Under the pieces are notes generated by a model. The model had not been told where the DNA came from. It saw only the letters and a program-made list of their open reading frames with translations, and ran no database searches. Shown in pieces: positions 1 to 11,071 of a stretch of DNA of 64,000 nucleotides. Position 1 is the first letter of the stretch. Each line of letters starts with the position of its first letter. Position numbers and translations under genes: made by a program. The DNA comes from Batkoa obscura (lineage: Eukaryota > Entomophthoromycota > Entomophthoromycetes > Entomophthorales > Batkoaceae): contig JASVEC010000002.1 of assembly GCA_030770535.1 (NCBI GenBank), positions 1,984,001 through 2,048,000 on the forward strand, read 5' to 3'.

Positions 1-1
1 T

Positions 2-289
2 GAGTTATTCCAAGAGTATAAAATTGCTTTATGTAGAAATTATCCAAAGGTACCAGCTTGTCTTTTGACTGCTGGTTTAGATCACATATCTTCAAGAAAT
101 GAAATGCTTCCCAGTCATCGTAACACTGTGATCTTTCAAATGTTAGTTGAAGCAAATGCAATTGCTCAATGTGACCCCTGTTCAATTGTAACTTGTTTAG
201 AATCCCCCTTTGGTATGCAAGCAAACTTTTACAACCGTTGCATGCATCTCAAAAGTGTGTATAGAGAATTGAAACATTATTATGTTTAA
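2..289 (+). CDS. C-terminal end of an unidentified protein, cut by the window edge
   Basis: An open frame enters from the left edge and runs 95 codons to a TAA at 287-289. It is treated as the last exon, or part of it, of a gene starting outside the window. The peptide is cysteine-rich for its size (CRNYP, AQCDPCS, NRCMH), ends in KHYYV, and has no signal peptide or membrane segment. I do not recognise the family. The frame has no stop back to base 2 and its codon use matches the genes nearby, which is the only support for it being coding. Nothing in the neighbourhood suggests a role: the next gene faces it tail to tail about 700 bases away. Confidence 0.5.
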   Translation, partial: ELFQEYKIALCRNYPKVPACLLTAGLDHISSRNEMLPSHRNTVIFQMLVEANAIAQCDPCSIVTCLESPFGMQANFYNRCMHLKSVYRELKHYYV

Positions 290-998
290 ATTAAGTGGCG
301 CTTATATATAGTCGTTACATTGTATTTTATATTTTTATAGCTTGAAGCTAGCTTTTACATATCCAGTTTGGTAATAACTAATTTTAGCTCAATAAATTTT
401 TTTGATCTTAATTTCTCCGTTTTTTGTAATTTGAAGGTTGTATTATCCCATAGAAATTAGCTTTGGCATTTGATTGGCTGCTATAAAGCGTGACTTGATT
501 ACCAAATAATAAGTATAGATTATCTCTGTTTTAGAAATGATGAGCAAATTGTGATTTTAAAAACACCTTGTTTGAATAAATTGTAATGTTAAAAATTATT
601 TTATAATTATGATACACAATGATTTTTAATAATGTTAATGGAATAATGATTTATTGTAAATGAATTAAAATATTAGTCATTACGATTTTTAAATTATACA
701 TTAGTGAAATTGAAATTATTAATTCTCATATTTTACTTTTAAAAAGAGTGATTTAATTATTTTCTAGGAATATTTAGTATCTATGTTGCTATTTAGGCTA
801 TATTATCATTGTTTATATTAGAACTTTAAATTAGTTTAGTTTATTTACTTTGCTTTCAAATTAATTGTTTAATACCTTATTTTATAAAATCGTTTTTAAT
901 ATTACTGGAAAAATATTCATTTAAAATAATCGACTCCTAAAAAACAAGAAAATAGATATTTAATATTAAAATACTTTTATAATATCAATAGACAAAAA
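290..998. other. Intergenic, AT-rich, no gene seen
   Basis: This lies between two convergent genes. It is very AT-rich, with stops in all frames, and I see no repeat of the families found later. It presumably holds both 3' ends; an AATAAA-type string lies near 390. Confidence 0.6.
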
Positions 999-3321
999 TT
1001 AAGCAGATAAGGGATTGGGATGGAACTTCTCAAAAGCAAGTTTGCTTTTAGCAGATTCATCAACTTTAGCTAAAATCAAAGCAGTACGAGTAGGGAGGTA
1101 AGCTTGGAGATAATGATCTCTACCATGCCATGGTTCAGGGGTGGTAAAGAAGACAGAAGTATCATGTTGAATACGACCAAACCCACCAAAGTCTTTAGAA
1201 TCAGAATCCAAAAGGATTTGATATTTACCTGGATTATGGACTCCAACTCGATAATCAGTAAAGGATTTACTGTCATGGAAATTAAATATAAATAATAGAT
1301 TTGCTCTTTCAAATACAATCACACGATCGTCTTGATGCTTTAAGGATACATAGCCTTGAGGGGAAGATAGCCAACCATACTCTTTTTCAGTATTATTCAT
1401 AGCTGAATCAAAGGCATAGAGATATTTATAACGAAGTAATTGATCATCTGCCAAGTTAAACTGACGACGTGCATAATGGAAAGTTGAACCATTACCTTCT
1501 CTTGGGAAATCTAACCATTCTGGATGTCCAAACTCATTACCTTCAAAATTTAAATAACCTTCACCGCCTAATCCATGAGTAAGTAAACGAATCATTTTAT
1601 GGAGCGCTAAACCACGCTCAATAGTAGGAGTTAAAGCAGTAAGATCTGACATATTGGTATACATCTCTGCATCCATTAACCAAAAGGCAATAGTTTTATC
1701 TCCGACCAAGGCTTGATCATGAGACTCACAATAAGCAATTGTTTTTTCCAAATGACGACGATTTGTCAAAGTATGTACAATGTGACCAAAATCCCATTGA
1801 TCATCTTTAAGCTCTTTGAGGTATTTGATCCACATATCTGGAACAGCCATTCCAAGTCTGTAATCAAAGCCAACACCACCTTCAGAAGTTGGACGACAAA
1901 GACCTGGCATACCACTTACATCTTCAGCAATGGTAATGCAAGTTGGATATAGCTCATGTAAAATCTTGTTGGCCAACATAAGGTAAGTAACAGCCTCTTC
2001 ATCAACGCCTCTTAAGAAGTACTCATCATAGTGGCCAGAAAAGCCAACGCCAATACCGTGATGTGAATAAAGCATCGAAGTTACACCATCAAAACGGAAA
2101 CCATCCAAATGATATTCATCCATATAAAATCTCAAATTAGAAAGTAAAAATCGAAGGGTTTCATAACTCCCATAATTGAAAAGACGCGAGTTCCAAAGCT
2201 CATGTCTTCCTTTAGGCCCCTCATGGAAATAATGATGATCAGAACCGTCAAATTGATTAAGCCCATCCAAAACATTATTAGAAGCATGGGAATGAACCAT
2301 ATCTAATAACACTACTAATCCTAAGGAATGGGCTTTGTCTACAACGTATTTAAAATCAAGGGGAGTACCATATCTAGAAGAGGTGGCAAAGAATGAAGTG
2401 ACTTGATACCCAAAACTTGCGTAATAAGCATGTTCCATAATAGCCATCATTTGAACTGCGTTATATCCAAGCTTTGCAATGCGAGGTAAAATGTTGTCTG
2501 CAAATTCCCTATAAGTGCATACTTTACCTTCAGGTGAACTTATACCAACATGGGCTTCATAGATACGTAATGAACCATTTTGAGCCCCTTTTTTACGATT
2601 TTCAACTGTTGGATTCTTGTCGTGTTTCCAAACATATTCTTCAGCTGGGTTCCAGAACCTTGAATCATAAATTGGGCTTACATTTAAGTCTTGGGTTACA
2701 TAGCGAGACCAAGCTGGTAATCTGTCAATCATCTCACCATTTGGGGTTAAAAACGATACCTTAAAAATTAATTATTTATGTTAAATAGTCTTAGGAAATC
2801 ATCTTACTTTGACTTTAGAGTTGTGAGGGATTACAGGAGCACCAGATATGTTTGGGATTTCAATAGTAAATAAACCAAATTTATCTTTTTTCATGGGGTG
2901 AGCTTTACGATCCCAATTATTAAAGTCACCTATCAAGGAAGCTTGGATGGCATTTGGGGCCCATTCACGATATATAACTGAATTTTTAGTCACTTGAAAA
3001 CCATATCTTTCATAACTTTTGGTGAATTTGTCAATGCTTCCATCTCCAGATTTAAAATTATTAATCCATTCATCAACTTTGGAAATTCTATTTAAATGTT
3101 GTTTTAAAAATATGTTGTTTTATAATTGAATAATAGAGTTATAACAACAAAATATAGTTTAGTTACCTTGAATTAATTATGTCAGCATATGGCTTCAACC
3201 AGGGGTCCAACTTCACTAAGTCAGGTAAATTGATTTCTTCTTGGACAATTTGTTGCTTCAATTTGTCATTAGCTACCGGTTTATTATTTTTGGAGGTTAA
3301 ATTTTTATTTATAGACATCAT
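999..3321 (-). CDS. GLC3/GBE1: 1,4-alpha-glucan (glycogen) branching enzyme
   Basis: Three exons on the minus strand: 3321-3167, 3087-2808 and 2759-999 (731 aa, near the usual 700). The enzyme moves short alpha-1,4 glucan chains to an alpha-1,6 position during cytosolic glycogen synthesis. A CBM48-type module lies around residues 85-150 (REWAPNA, GDFNNWD). The GH13 barrel follows, with the nucleophile Asp in DGFRFDGV (about residue 369), the acid/base Glu in TIAED (about 424) and the third Asp in ESHDQ (about 493). All three catalytic acids are present. The introns are 79 and 48 nt. The start is the first of two adjacent ATGs and is preceded by AT-rich sequence. Family membership is clear from these motifs; no partner gene lies next to it. 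The neighbour upstream is divergent, about 1.2 kb away. Confidence 0.95.
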
Positions 3322-4551
3322 AGCTAATAAATATTGAATTAAAATTTATTGTTTAAAGAGTATTGTTGTCGCTTTTATACTCTTTAGTTTTTTTCGAAAC
3401 AAATTACAAAAATTGATTACATTTTATAAGCGATATGATGTAACGTTCTTATCCCTAAATTTCCCTCCCTTATCTCTGGATTATATGATAAAAATTTTAG
3501 GATGATAGAATATAGAATAAATTTATATTACTAAAATGAGTGAACAATAAAATATTAAACGAATAATTTTTATACAAATTATAGATACGTTATTTAAATG
3601 CTTATAATATAAAGCAGCAGTTAAATCATACCTTGCTCAATTATTAAAAAAAAATTAATTGATTTAATTAAATTTGTTATCTATTTATTTTAATGATATA
3701 CTTTTAAATATAATATATTTTGTGCCATGCTTTTTAAAAAAAATAAAGATTATAAAAATTATAAATACATAAGATTTGTTATATAAAAGTTTTGATTGTA
3801 ATTAATCATTTTAAACTATACAATTTATGTATAGTTGTACTTTAAGTTGACATAACATTGGTATGAAGAATAGAGTTTATATAAACTGATTATAAGTAGA
3901 TAGCAATGTTAACGTTGATGTGCAAATCATAATAACAGTACATATTTTATTTATACATAATAAAAGGAGAGTTTTGGAGTGAAATTCAGTTCTATTAATT
4001 TAAACCATAAAGCTGTGGCCGGATGCCTCAGCTTAAAAATAGTGTTTAAATAATAAATTCACCTTTAATCCCATTTAGATGGATTAATTGTTCCATATAA
4101 GTAAACTACAATTCATCTTTTATGAATAAAATCACTGCTTGGAATAAATAATGATATTAAGCAAAGTATCATTATACTCTCTTTGTATATTACTTTGTTT
4201 ATTTGATACTTTACGATGTAATACTAGAAGCATTTAATTAATAAGGTTGTTATAATTTTTCAAACATTACAAACTTTAATCCAATTAAGTATATTCCAGT
4301 CTAAAATTTACCACATTTTGATTTAAAACTAAAAATTTCACGTCATTGCTCCTCAATTCAAGCTAATTTCCAAAACTTGAAATTTATTTTATTGCCAAAT
4401 TAATAAAATACCTGCGATTTGCTTTATAATACCCCAAATTAATATTTATTTAAAACTGGTTACTTTAATTTTAATCAGAACTAAAAGCCACTGCAAAAAA
4501 TTTATTACAAAACTTAATAAGAATAAAGTTAATCCTTTAGAAACTAATATT
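3322..4551. other. Divergent intergenic region
   Basis: This is about 1.2 kb of AT-rich DNA between the branching enzyme and the RhoGAP gene, which are transcribed away from each other, so both promoters must lie here. I see no long frame, tRNA-like fold or copy of the repeats found elsewhere in the window. Confidence 0.6.
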
Positions 4552-7500
4552 ATGTCCACAAAGGCTATGGAACCCCAACTTTCACCGTCTGAGGACAGTA
4601 TGGCTATTGATATAAGATCGTTAGATGAAAGCGTATCAGGTTATGTTCGCAAAATATTATCAGAGAAAGAAAGTTTAGCCGTTCAAAACTCACAACTTTG
4701 GAAGATCATTCAAAAACAAAGATTGATCATACAACAACTTCAAAAAACATTGGCTAAAAAAGAAGCGTTAGCTCCAACATTGGGTGAAGAGATCCCTGAG
4801 GAAGAGCTGTTTGAAGGAGAGTATAAAAATCTTAATACTTCATCTTCATTGAGAGAGTTCAAAGATTTAGAAAAAGAAAAGAATAAGGTTCCATCGTTAA
4901 CGAGAAACCTTGTTGCAAGCGTGGTACCAACAGAAACAATTGATAGTTCAACCACCACAAAACATAAAGTCAACAGATTAAGAAGTCAATCAGTTAACAA
5001 AGAACCAAGATTCCACAAAGAAAATTTTCAAAAACATTCACGTTCCAAAACGGTATTGAATTTTAATGATGACGGGGAAGGTATAAAATTTTATTATATT
5101 TTTATTTGTATTTTGATTTTTAGTTTGGATTAATTTTAGAAGTTCAAAATGTTGAGAATAAGGTAAAAACTCGAGATAAAGTTTTTTCAAGGCAAGGTAA
5201 ATGTTTTTTCTTTTAAAAAAATTGAAGTTTTGACTTTTATTAGTTAACCCCTCAGATGTCCCTTCGGAGCTTAAACAAAAGAAACAAAAAGATCCGATAA
5301 AGCCTTCACTTACTCCTTTTGAGGAAGAAAGTGAAAAGGATTTGTACGAAAGGAATTTAAACGAAAATCAAATAAGTTTCGATATAAAAGAGAGTAGTAA
5401 TAATGTAATTAATTTGGCACTGGAAAATGAAGAAATTGATTTTAAAGCACACAAAGACTTTAAAAAGTTAAATATAAGGAAAAAAAGAGACACAATAAAA
5501 GATACATTACTAGATTTCTATTTAGAGCCTGAAAGTGAAAATGCTTCTCCAACAGCCGATCAATTTCCAGATAACCCTATAGAAAATTTAACACTATCAA
5601 AGCAAGAACCAGTCACAAAAAAAGTAAGCTCTGCCTCTATTCGTTCTATGCCCGAACCTTCTGGTGGCAAAGTAATTGAAAAGTCTTTAACAAGGAAGAG
5701 TTCTTTACAAGTTGAATCCCAAAGTTATAAAACTATTGAAAGCGATTCTAATGATGTAAGCACAGGTACTTTCGAGGTAACCCAAATAGTGGACATCAAC
5801 GAGGAGAGTGCTCCAAAAGAGAGTAAGGTGATATTTAATACTGACAGTCAAATTACTTCAGTGGAAAATCTAAAATCATTGGATGGTATTGTTGCCCATG
5901 TTGTAAGCAGTTCCGTGAGCGTAAACTCCAAAGGGAGAGAAGTACTCTCCTTCAGGATTTTGGTGAATAAAGTAATGGAAAAAGATGATAACGATGTAGT
6001 AGCCAAATCTAGCTTAAAATCATCTAATCAACCTTTGATTCATTTATGGACAATTGAGAAGTTTTTCTCAGATTTTTTAGATTTGGACTCTAAGGTAGTA
6101 TATATAATATGCTGTATATTTGTAATATTTACACCATTTAGTTAAAAACATCTCCAAGCTATACCAAATCCAATGCAATCAAGCTCCCAGAAAAGAAGTC
6201 TCTGAATACTATTTCCCCTTCAAAAATTGACCAAAGAAAGGTAATTTGTAGTTTATAACAATACACTTTTTATCTAATATATGTTAGCTTGCACTTCAAA
6301 CTTACTTACAAAGTGCTATTGATAGTAACAGGCAATTGCCAAATTTTGTTAGCGATTTTATTAACTCGGGCCGAGTCGAAAATATTGAATCAAACAAAGT
6401 AATAATCTTATAGTTGTTCTCTTATAACTTATAATTCTTTTAGATTAAAGGTATGAAGGAAGGGTATTTGATTAAGCGAGGCAAAAACTTTGGAAAATGG
6501 AAGAGAAGATATTTTGTTCTCAAGTCTAGTATTCTTGAATACTTTGAATCGGTAAACTAATTTTGACTACTTTAGCATTTTAAATTAATATCTTCTGAAG
6601 AAAAATGGCCAAAGACTTGGATCAATAACATTACAACAAGCTCAAGTTGCTGTTCAGCATACATCAAGTTCCGAATATGAGCCTGATGCAACCACTTCTG
6701 ATGCATTTAGACATGCCTTTATGATCCTTGAACCTAAGAAAGCTTCTACTACAATGAATAGACATGTCTTATGTGCTGATAGTGACCAGGAAAGAGATGA
6801 ATGGGTTGAAGCTATATCTTTTTATCTTAAGAGAGATTTCAGTACCCAATCCGAGTCAGAGCTTTCACCTATATTAGACATATCTTCAAATAATAATGCC
6901 TCACTTTCTAGTCTCTCTGAAGCGGTTTCTCCTGAAGAGTCCAATGAAGGTTATTTTAACACAAATTTGTCTCCCACAGCTACTTCTATGGCTTCAGCTA
7001 CTGATCCATCACAGTCAAATTCAGTTGGTATTCCAAAAGACGCTCCAGAGCAATCCGCATTTAAGAACACCTCCACTTTGCCTACAGTTGCTAGTCCAAC
7101 TGAAAAATCTAAACCTAATGACTTAGTCATTCCATCAAAATCGAAAAACAGATCAAACTCTAAGGTTAAAACAGAAGCTATAGGGTCGATTGTATCTTCA
7201 ATTATACAGAAGAAAGATGAGAGAGATTCACCAGTTTCAAAAGAGAAAGGGTTTAAGCAGTTCTTTTGGAATAAAAAAATGTTTTCATCTGAAAACGTAA
7301 AGTCAAAAGCTCCACAATTACCAGTATTTGGAGTGCCATTATCACAAAGCGTATTAGCCTCTAAAGTTTCAGAAGGCTATGAACTCCCCTCGGTTGTTTA
7401 TCGTTGTATACAATACCTCGATGCTAAAGAAGCTCATAAAGAAGAGGGTATTTATCGACTTTCTGGAAGCTCAGCTACGATCAGAACATTAAAGACGAAG

Positions 7501-8737
7501 TTTGATACCGAAGGAGATTATCCACTTTTAGATTCAGGCGTTTACTATGATGTCCATGCCGTTGCTGGTTTACTTAAACTTTATCTCAGAGAACTTCCCT
7601 CTACCGTTTTAACTGCTGAACTCCACCGTGATTTCTTACAAATTACTGGTAATTACAATTAATATTTGTATTTAGAGAATTAAATAATTGTAATTTTTAG
7701 ATCTTCTTTCTAGAAAGGAAAGAGTGAGTGAGCTTGGGAGATTGATCTGTTCTCTTCCTATTGAAAATTATACTTTATTACGAGCCCTTATAGGACATTT
7801 GATGACTGTTATCCAAGATTCAGAAACTAACAAGATGAATATCCGTAATATTGCGATTGTATTTGCACCAACCTTAGGAATACCAGCTGGTGTTTTTAGT
7901 TTATTAATAGCTGAATTCAAATATGTATTTTTTGTCGATTCTGCAGGAAGTGCAGCACCGTTAGAAGTTTCTGAGGATGAAGAATTAACTGATATACCTT
8001 CAGACTCGATGACCACCAACACGTCCAATTTAGATTATGAATCTAAAAACTCTTCCACGATAGCCCTTCAAAAAGATACGAGTAAAGATAGTACTAACAT
8101 GGTAGGAATTCCAATAAACAATGTGCCTAGATTCCCTGAACATGATAGCTACGAAAACTCATCTAAAAAAAAATCGAATCACCGTAGAACAATGTCAGCT
8201 GATAATAATGCTGAAATGGCAAAGGTCTTATACCCTTCGCTTCAAAAGGATTCTACTGTGGACCATGATAAAGCAATGATGTCTGGGCCTAATCCATTAT
8301 TTTCAGAAACATCAGATGTACGACCAACATCAGCTTATAGTGATACTTCTTATTTAGCCCCTGCAGTTGCAAGATCACAAATCCGTATTGATACATCTAG
8401 GCGCGGATTTACATTTATGGCCCCATTAGAAATTGAAGAAACTCCAGAAACATCAGAAGATCGAAATAACAATCCAGAAGATTCACCAACTTTACCATCT
8501 GAGGAACCTTTCGTTGCGTTATCACCAACCATCAAACTTTTGAAAAAGAAACGCTCTAACAGAAACTCATTAATTTATAAATCTAGCGCACCGCCAGAAT
8601 TAGTTCGACTGGAAGAAAGACTTAGAGGTAATATTCAATTTTACTGATATTGTTTTTTATTTAATTATAGTTTTATAGAATCACCTCAAGTAGAAGACGA
8701 CTTGATTGAGGATGAAGCTCTCTCGAACGAAATATAA
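4552..8737 (+). CDS. PX-PH-RhoGAP protein (Bem3-like)
   Basis: Nine exons: 4552-5080, 5140-5196, 5244-6094, 6142-6240, 6288-6398, 6444-6551, 6601-7648, 7701-8627 and 8679-8737 (1262 aa). An N-terminal coiled coil (about residues 35-70) precedes a PX domain (about 409-548), a PH domain (about 553-665, starting MKEGYLIKRGKNFGKWKRRY) and a RhoGAP domain (about 827-1010). The predicted arginine finger is in EEGIYRLSGS (about residue 871). This order is that of fungal Bem3, a Cdc42 GAP directed to phosphoinositide membranes at polarity sites. It should speed GTP hydrolysis by Cdc42/Rho. The PX domain is split over three exons. The C-terminal tail is Ser/Thr-rich and ends in acidic EDDLIEDEAL. The exact GTPase target is inferred from the architecture. 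Confidence 0.9.
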
Positions 8738-9165
8738 ACTGTAATTAGTGCTTAATTAATAATCCAAGTTGACTTTATTAAATGAAAATATTCAATGTAA
8801 GGAATGATATTTCATTAAATATTTAAAGTTTTAAATAGGATAGCAACTTAAAATTTCAACTATTTTTCTACTAATTAAATGATTTCTTTTTTCCCCTTAC
8901 GTATACTGTTCGCTAGGAACTATATCTATTTTATTTTTAAACCTTTGATCTATCACAGCTGGTCTAACTTAATTTACTTAAACAGCTAATAAAATATATC
9001 TATTTTTATTTTAATCTATCATAGCTAGTCTAATTTTAAAATTTTTTTAAACTAAATAATGTCAAGAAGTCATCAACTTTATTCTTTTAATTAAATCTAT
9101 CTATGATAAGTATGGGTTTATATTTGATTATATGTCAGTATTTGGATCTATCTTCTACCTAAAAC
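8738..9165. other. Short convergent intergenic region
   Basis: A 428-base AT-rich gap between two convergent genes. A direct near-repeat is visible: CTATCACAGCTGGTCTAA near 8950 and ATCATAGCTAGTCTAA near 9017. No coding sequence is recognised. Confidence 0.5.
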
Positions 9166-10664
9166 TTATTTCTTGTTCTTTCCTTTAAATTTGTTACCAC
9201 CGCTTTTTGGCTTAAAAGCTTCTTTTTTAGGTTTGATACCCAAGCGTTTATTCTTTTTAGCATCAATACGTTTTTGAAGATTTGCAGTACGTTTAGATTG
9301 TTTTGTTGCCTCATCATCTTTAACTTTAGTCTTACGATCACTCCTAATTTTGATTTAAGTAAGATTTAACAGTATGCTTAAATTTATTACCATTCTTTAC
9401 TACTTTTATTCTTAATTTGTTGTTGTCTCTTTATTGTTTTTTTAAGGAGCTTTGGATCGTCTTTGACTTTTTCTCCATTTGCTAATTGAAGTGCCTTTTT
9501 CCAATTGTTTTTTTCAATCAATGCACTGGCCTTTAATTATATTTTAGTTATGATATAATTCAAAATTTTTGACTACCTTTTCTTTATCCTCTTGCATAAC
9601 CTTTTCTATCTTGCTTTTCTCTGATTCAACCTAAATTGTTATTATTTTGTCCTCTGATATATACTAGTAATATTACTTTTTGGAGAAGGTTATGTGCTGT
9701 ACTCGGGCCTTTTTTCTTATATTGTACTCCTTCAAATTCAAATTTACTAAATGAAATAGGAGCGTTTTCTACAATAGAATCAGCGGACTTAATTGAACTC
9801 TAAATCAAAGTTAATGACCTCAATATTGATAAGAAAAATTACGTTTTTGAATAATTCAGCCTCATTAACTACAACCTAAACATAGTTTTAATCAACCCAT
9901 TTGATTCAATTAAATAACTTACTCTTTCAGGTACAATCGTGGTATTGATCTTTCTTTTTTTATCTTCTTTTTCCTTCTTCTTATCTTTAGTTTTTGATTC
10001 TCTTTTCTTTGCCACTTTTTTTGGATCCTCTGCTTTACGTTCTTGTCTCTTTGACTCGATCATCTTTTTTAATTGTTCCCGCAACTCCTCCTTTTTTTTT
10101 ATATCTACAACTGGTTTGTCAGTTACCTCTAAAAATTTATTTAGATATTATATACTGTCTGGAAACTATCCTTTACCTTCTTGTTCATTTTCGTTAAATT
10201 CGATTGCATCGTTATCTAGGTCCTCATCTTCATTATCTGACTCTTCTTTTTTCACATCAACTGTCTTTCTTTTTTTACTTTTAGCATTATCCTTGTTGTT
10301 TTTGTTTTTCTTCTCTTCTTTGGCCGCCTAAACTTTGAGTTAATATTGTTTTTGTCGAAGAATAGCTTAAAACCTTTTGAGCGTTAGAAGATTTATTGTT
10401 ATCTGGTTTAGAATTCTTGCTTTTTTGAGCAAGTTGCTTAGGAGCCTACCTTAATTAGCTTCAATCGAATTAATCATAAAAAAACTTACAGCAGCGGGTC
10501 CTCCAGAAGTTCCAAGCTTATAGATATTAGTTGGTATAGCTTCAATTAATCTGTCTATAATAATGGAATCATTTCCTAAGCGACTCTGAATGGGTTAAAG
10601 CCAAGTTCTAAATTTTAATAATCTTGTCACCTACTTCAATCTCCTTTAAAGAATATTGGGCCAT
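9166..10664 (-). CDS. Rrp14/SURF6-like nucleolar ribosome-biogenesis protein
   Basis: Ten small exons on the minus strand: 10664-10635, 10585-10490, 10445-10374, 10327-10177, 10128-9923, 9875-9843, 9799-9677, 9630-9577, 9530-9391 and 9343-9166, giving 360 aa, about the length of human SURF6. The N-terminus has the Rrp14 signature region (RLGNDSIIIDRLIEAIPTNI), followed by long Lys/Glu-rich tracts. The conserved C-terminal SURF6 module contains NWKKALQLANGEKVKDDPKL and a basic tail ending in GKNKK. Family members act in the nucleolus in 40S and 60S assembly. All introns are 44-49 nt. No single exon is long enough to stand out, so the gene is easily missed. The exon 3 donor (GTTTTAAG) is unusual but is required by frame. 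Confidence 0.85.
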
Positions 10665-11071
10665 CTTATTTATTAATTACTGCAAATGTAAATAAATATA
10701 CAGTAATTTTGTTTGAATAAAAAGATAAAATTTTGTCTTCTAGAACTTTTGGTTTATTTGATTCTAAAGTTCACAAATCAAATTCCAAATTTTAATTGCT
10801 GTAAATAAAAAGTAAAAGCTACACTATCATAAAAGTGAATAATAGTAATAAACTATAAAACTAAAATCATTACTTTGTTGAACTAATAGTATAACTATAT
10901 TTCTTACTTACGCTAATGCAATATTAAAGGCTATTTTATTCCAACTTTTTCATGTTATTTATTATCAAAAGGTATATGTAGTTCATTATTTGCTCTCTTC
11001 AATTATAAAATTAAAGTCAAAATGATAATGATTTAATAGCAATATTTTATTTTGATTTTATGTTCATCAAG
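10665..11071. other. Intergenic between two minus-strand genes
   Basis: About 400 bases of AT-rich DNA holding the promoter of the Rrp14-like gene and the 3' end of the nucleoporin gene. I looked here for a missing nucleoporin C-terminal protease domain and found no frame for one. Confidence 0.55.

Noticed and set aside
2474-2764. A plus-strand frame of 96 codons opposite the branching enzyme
   Set aside because: Shadow of the well-supported enzyme exon on the other strand.
9939-10331. A 130-codon Ser/Leu/Phe-rich plus-strand open frame
   Set aside because: It is the antisense of Lys/Glu-rich exons of the Rrp14/SURF6-like gene. Its composition is the mirror of those codons.
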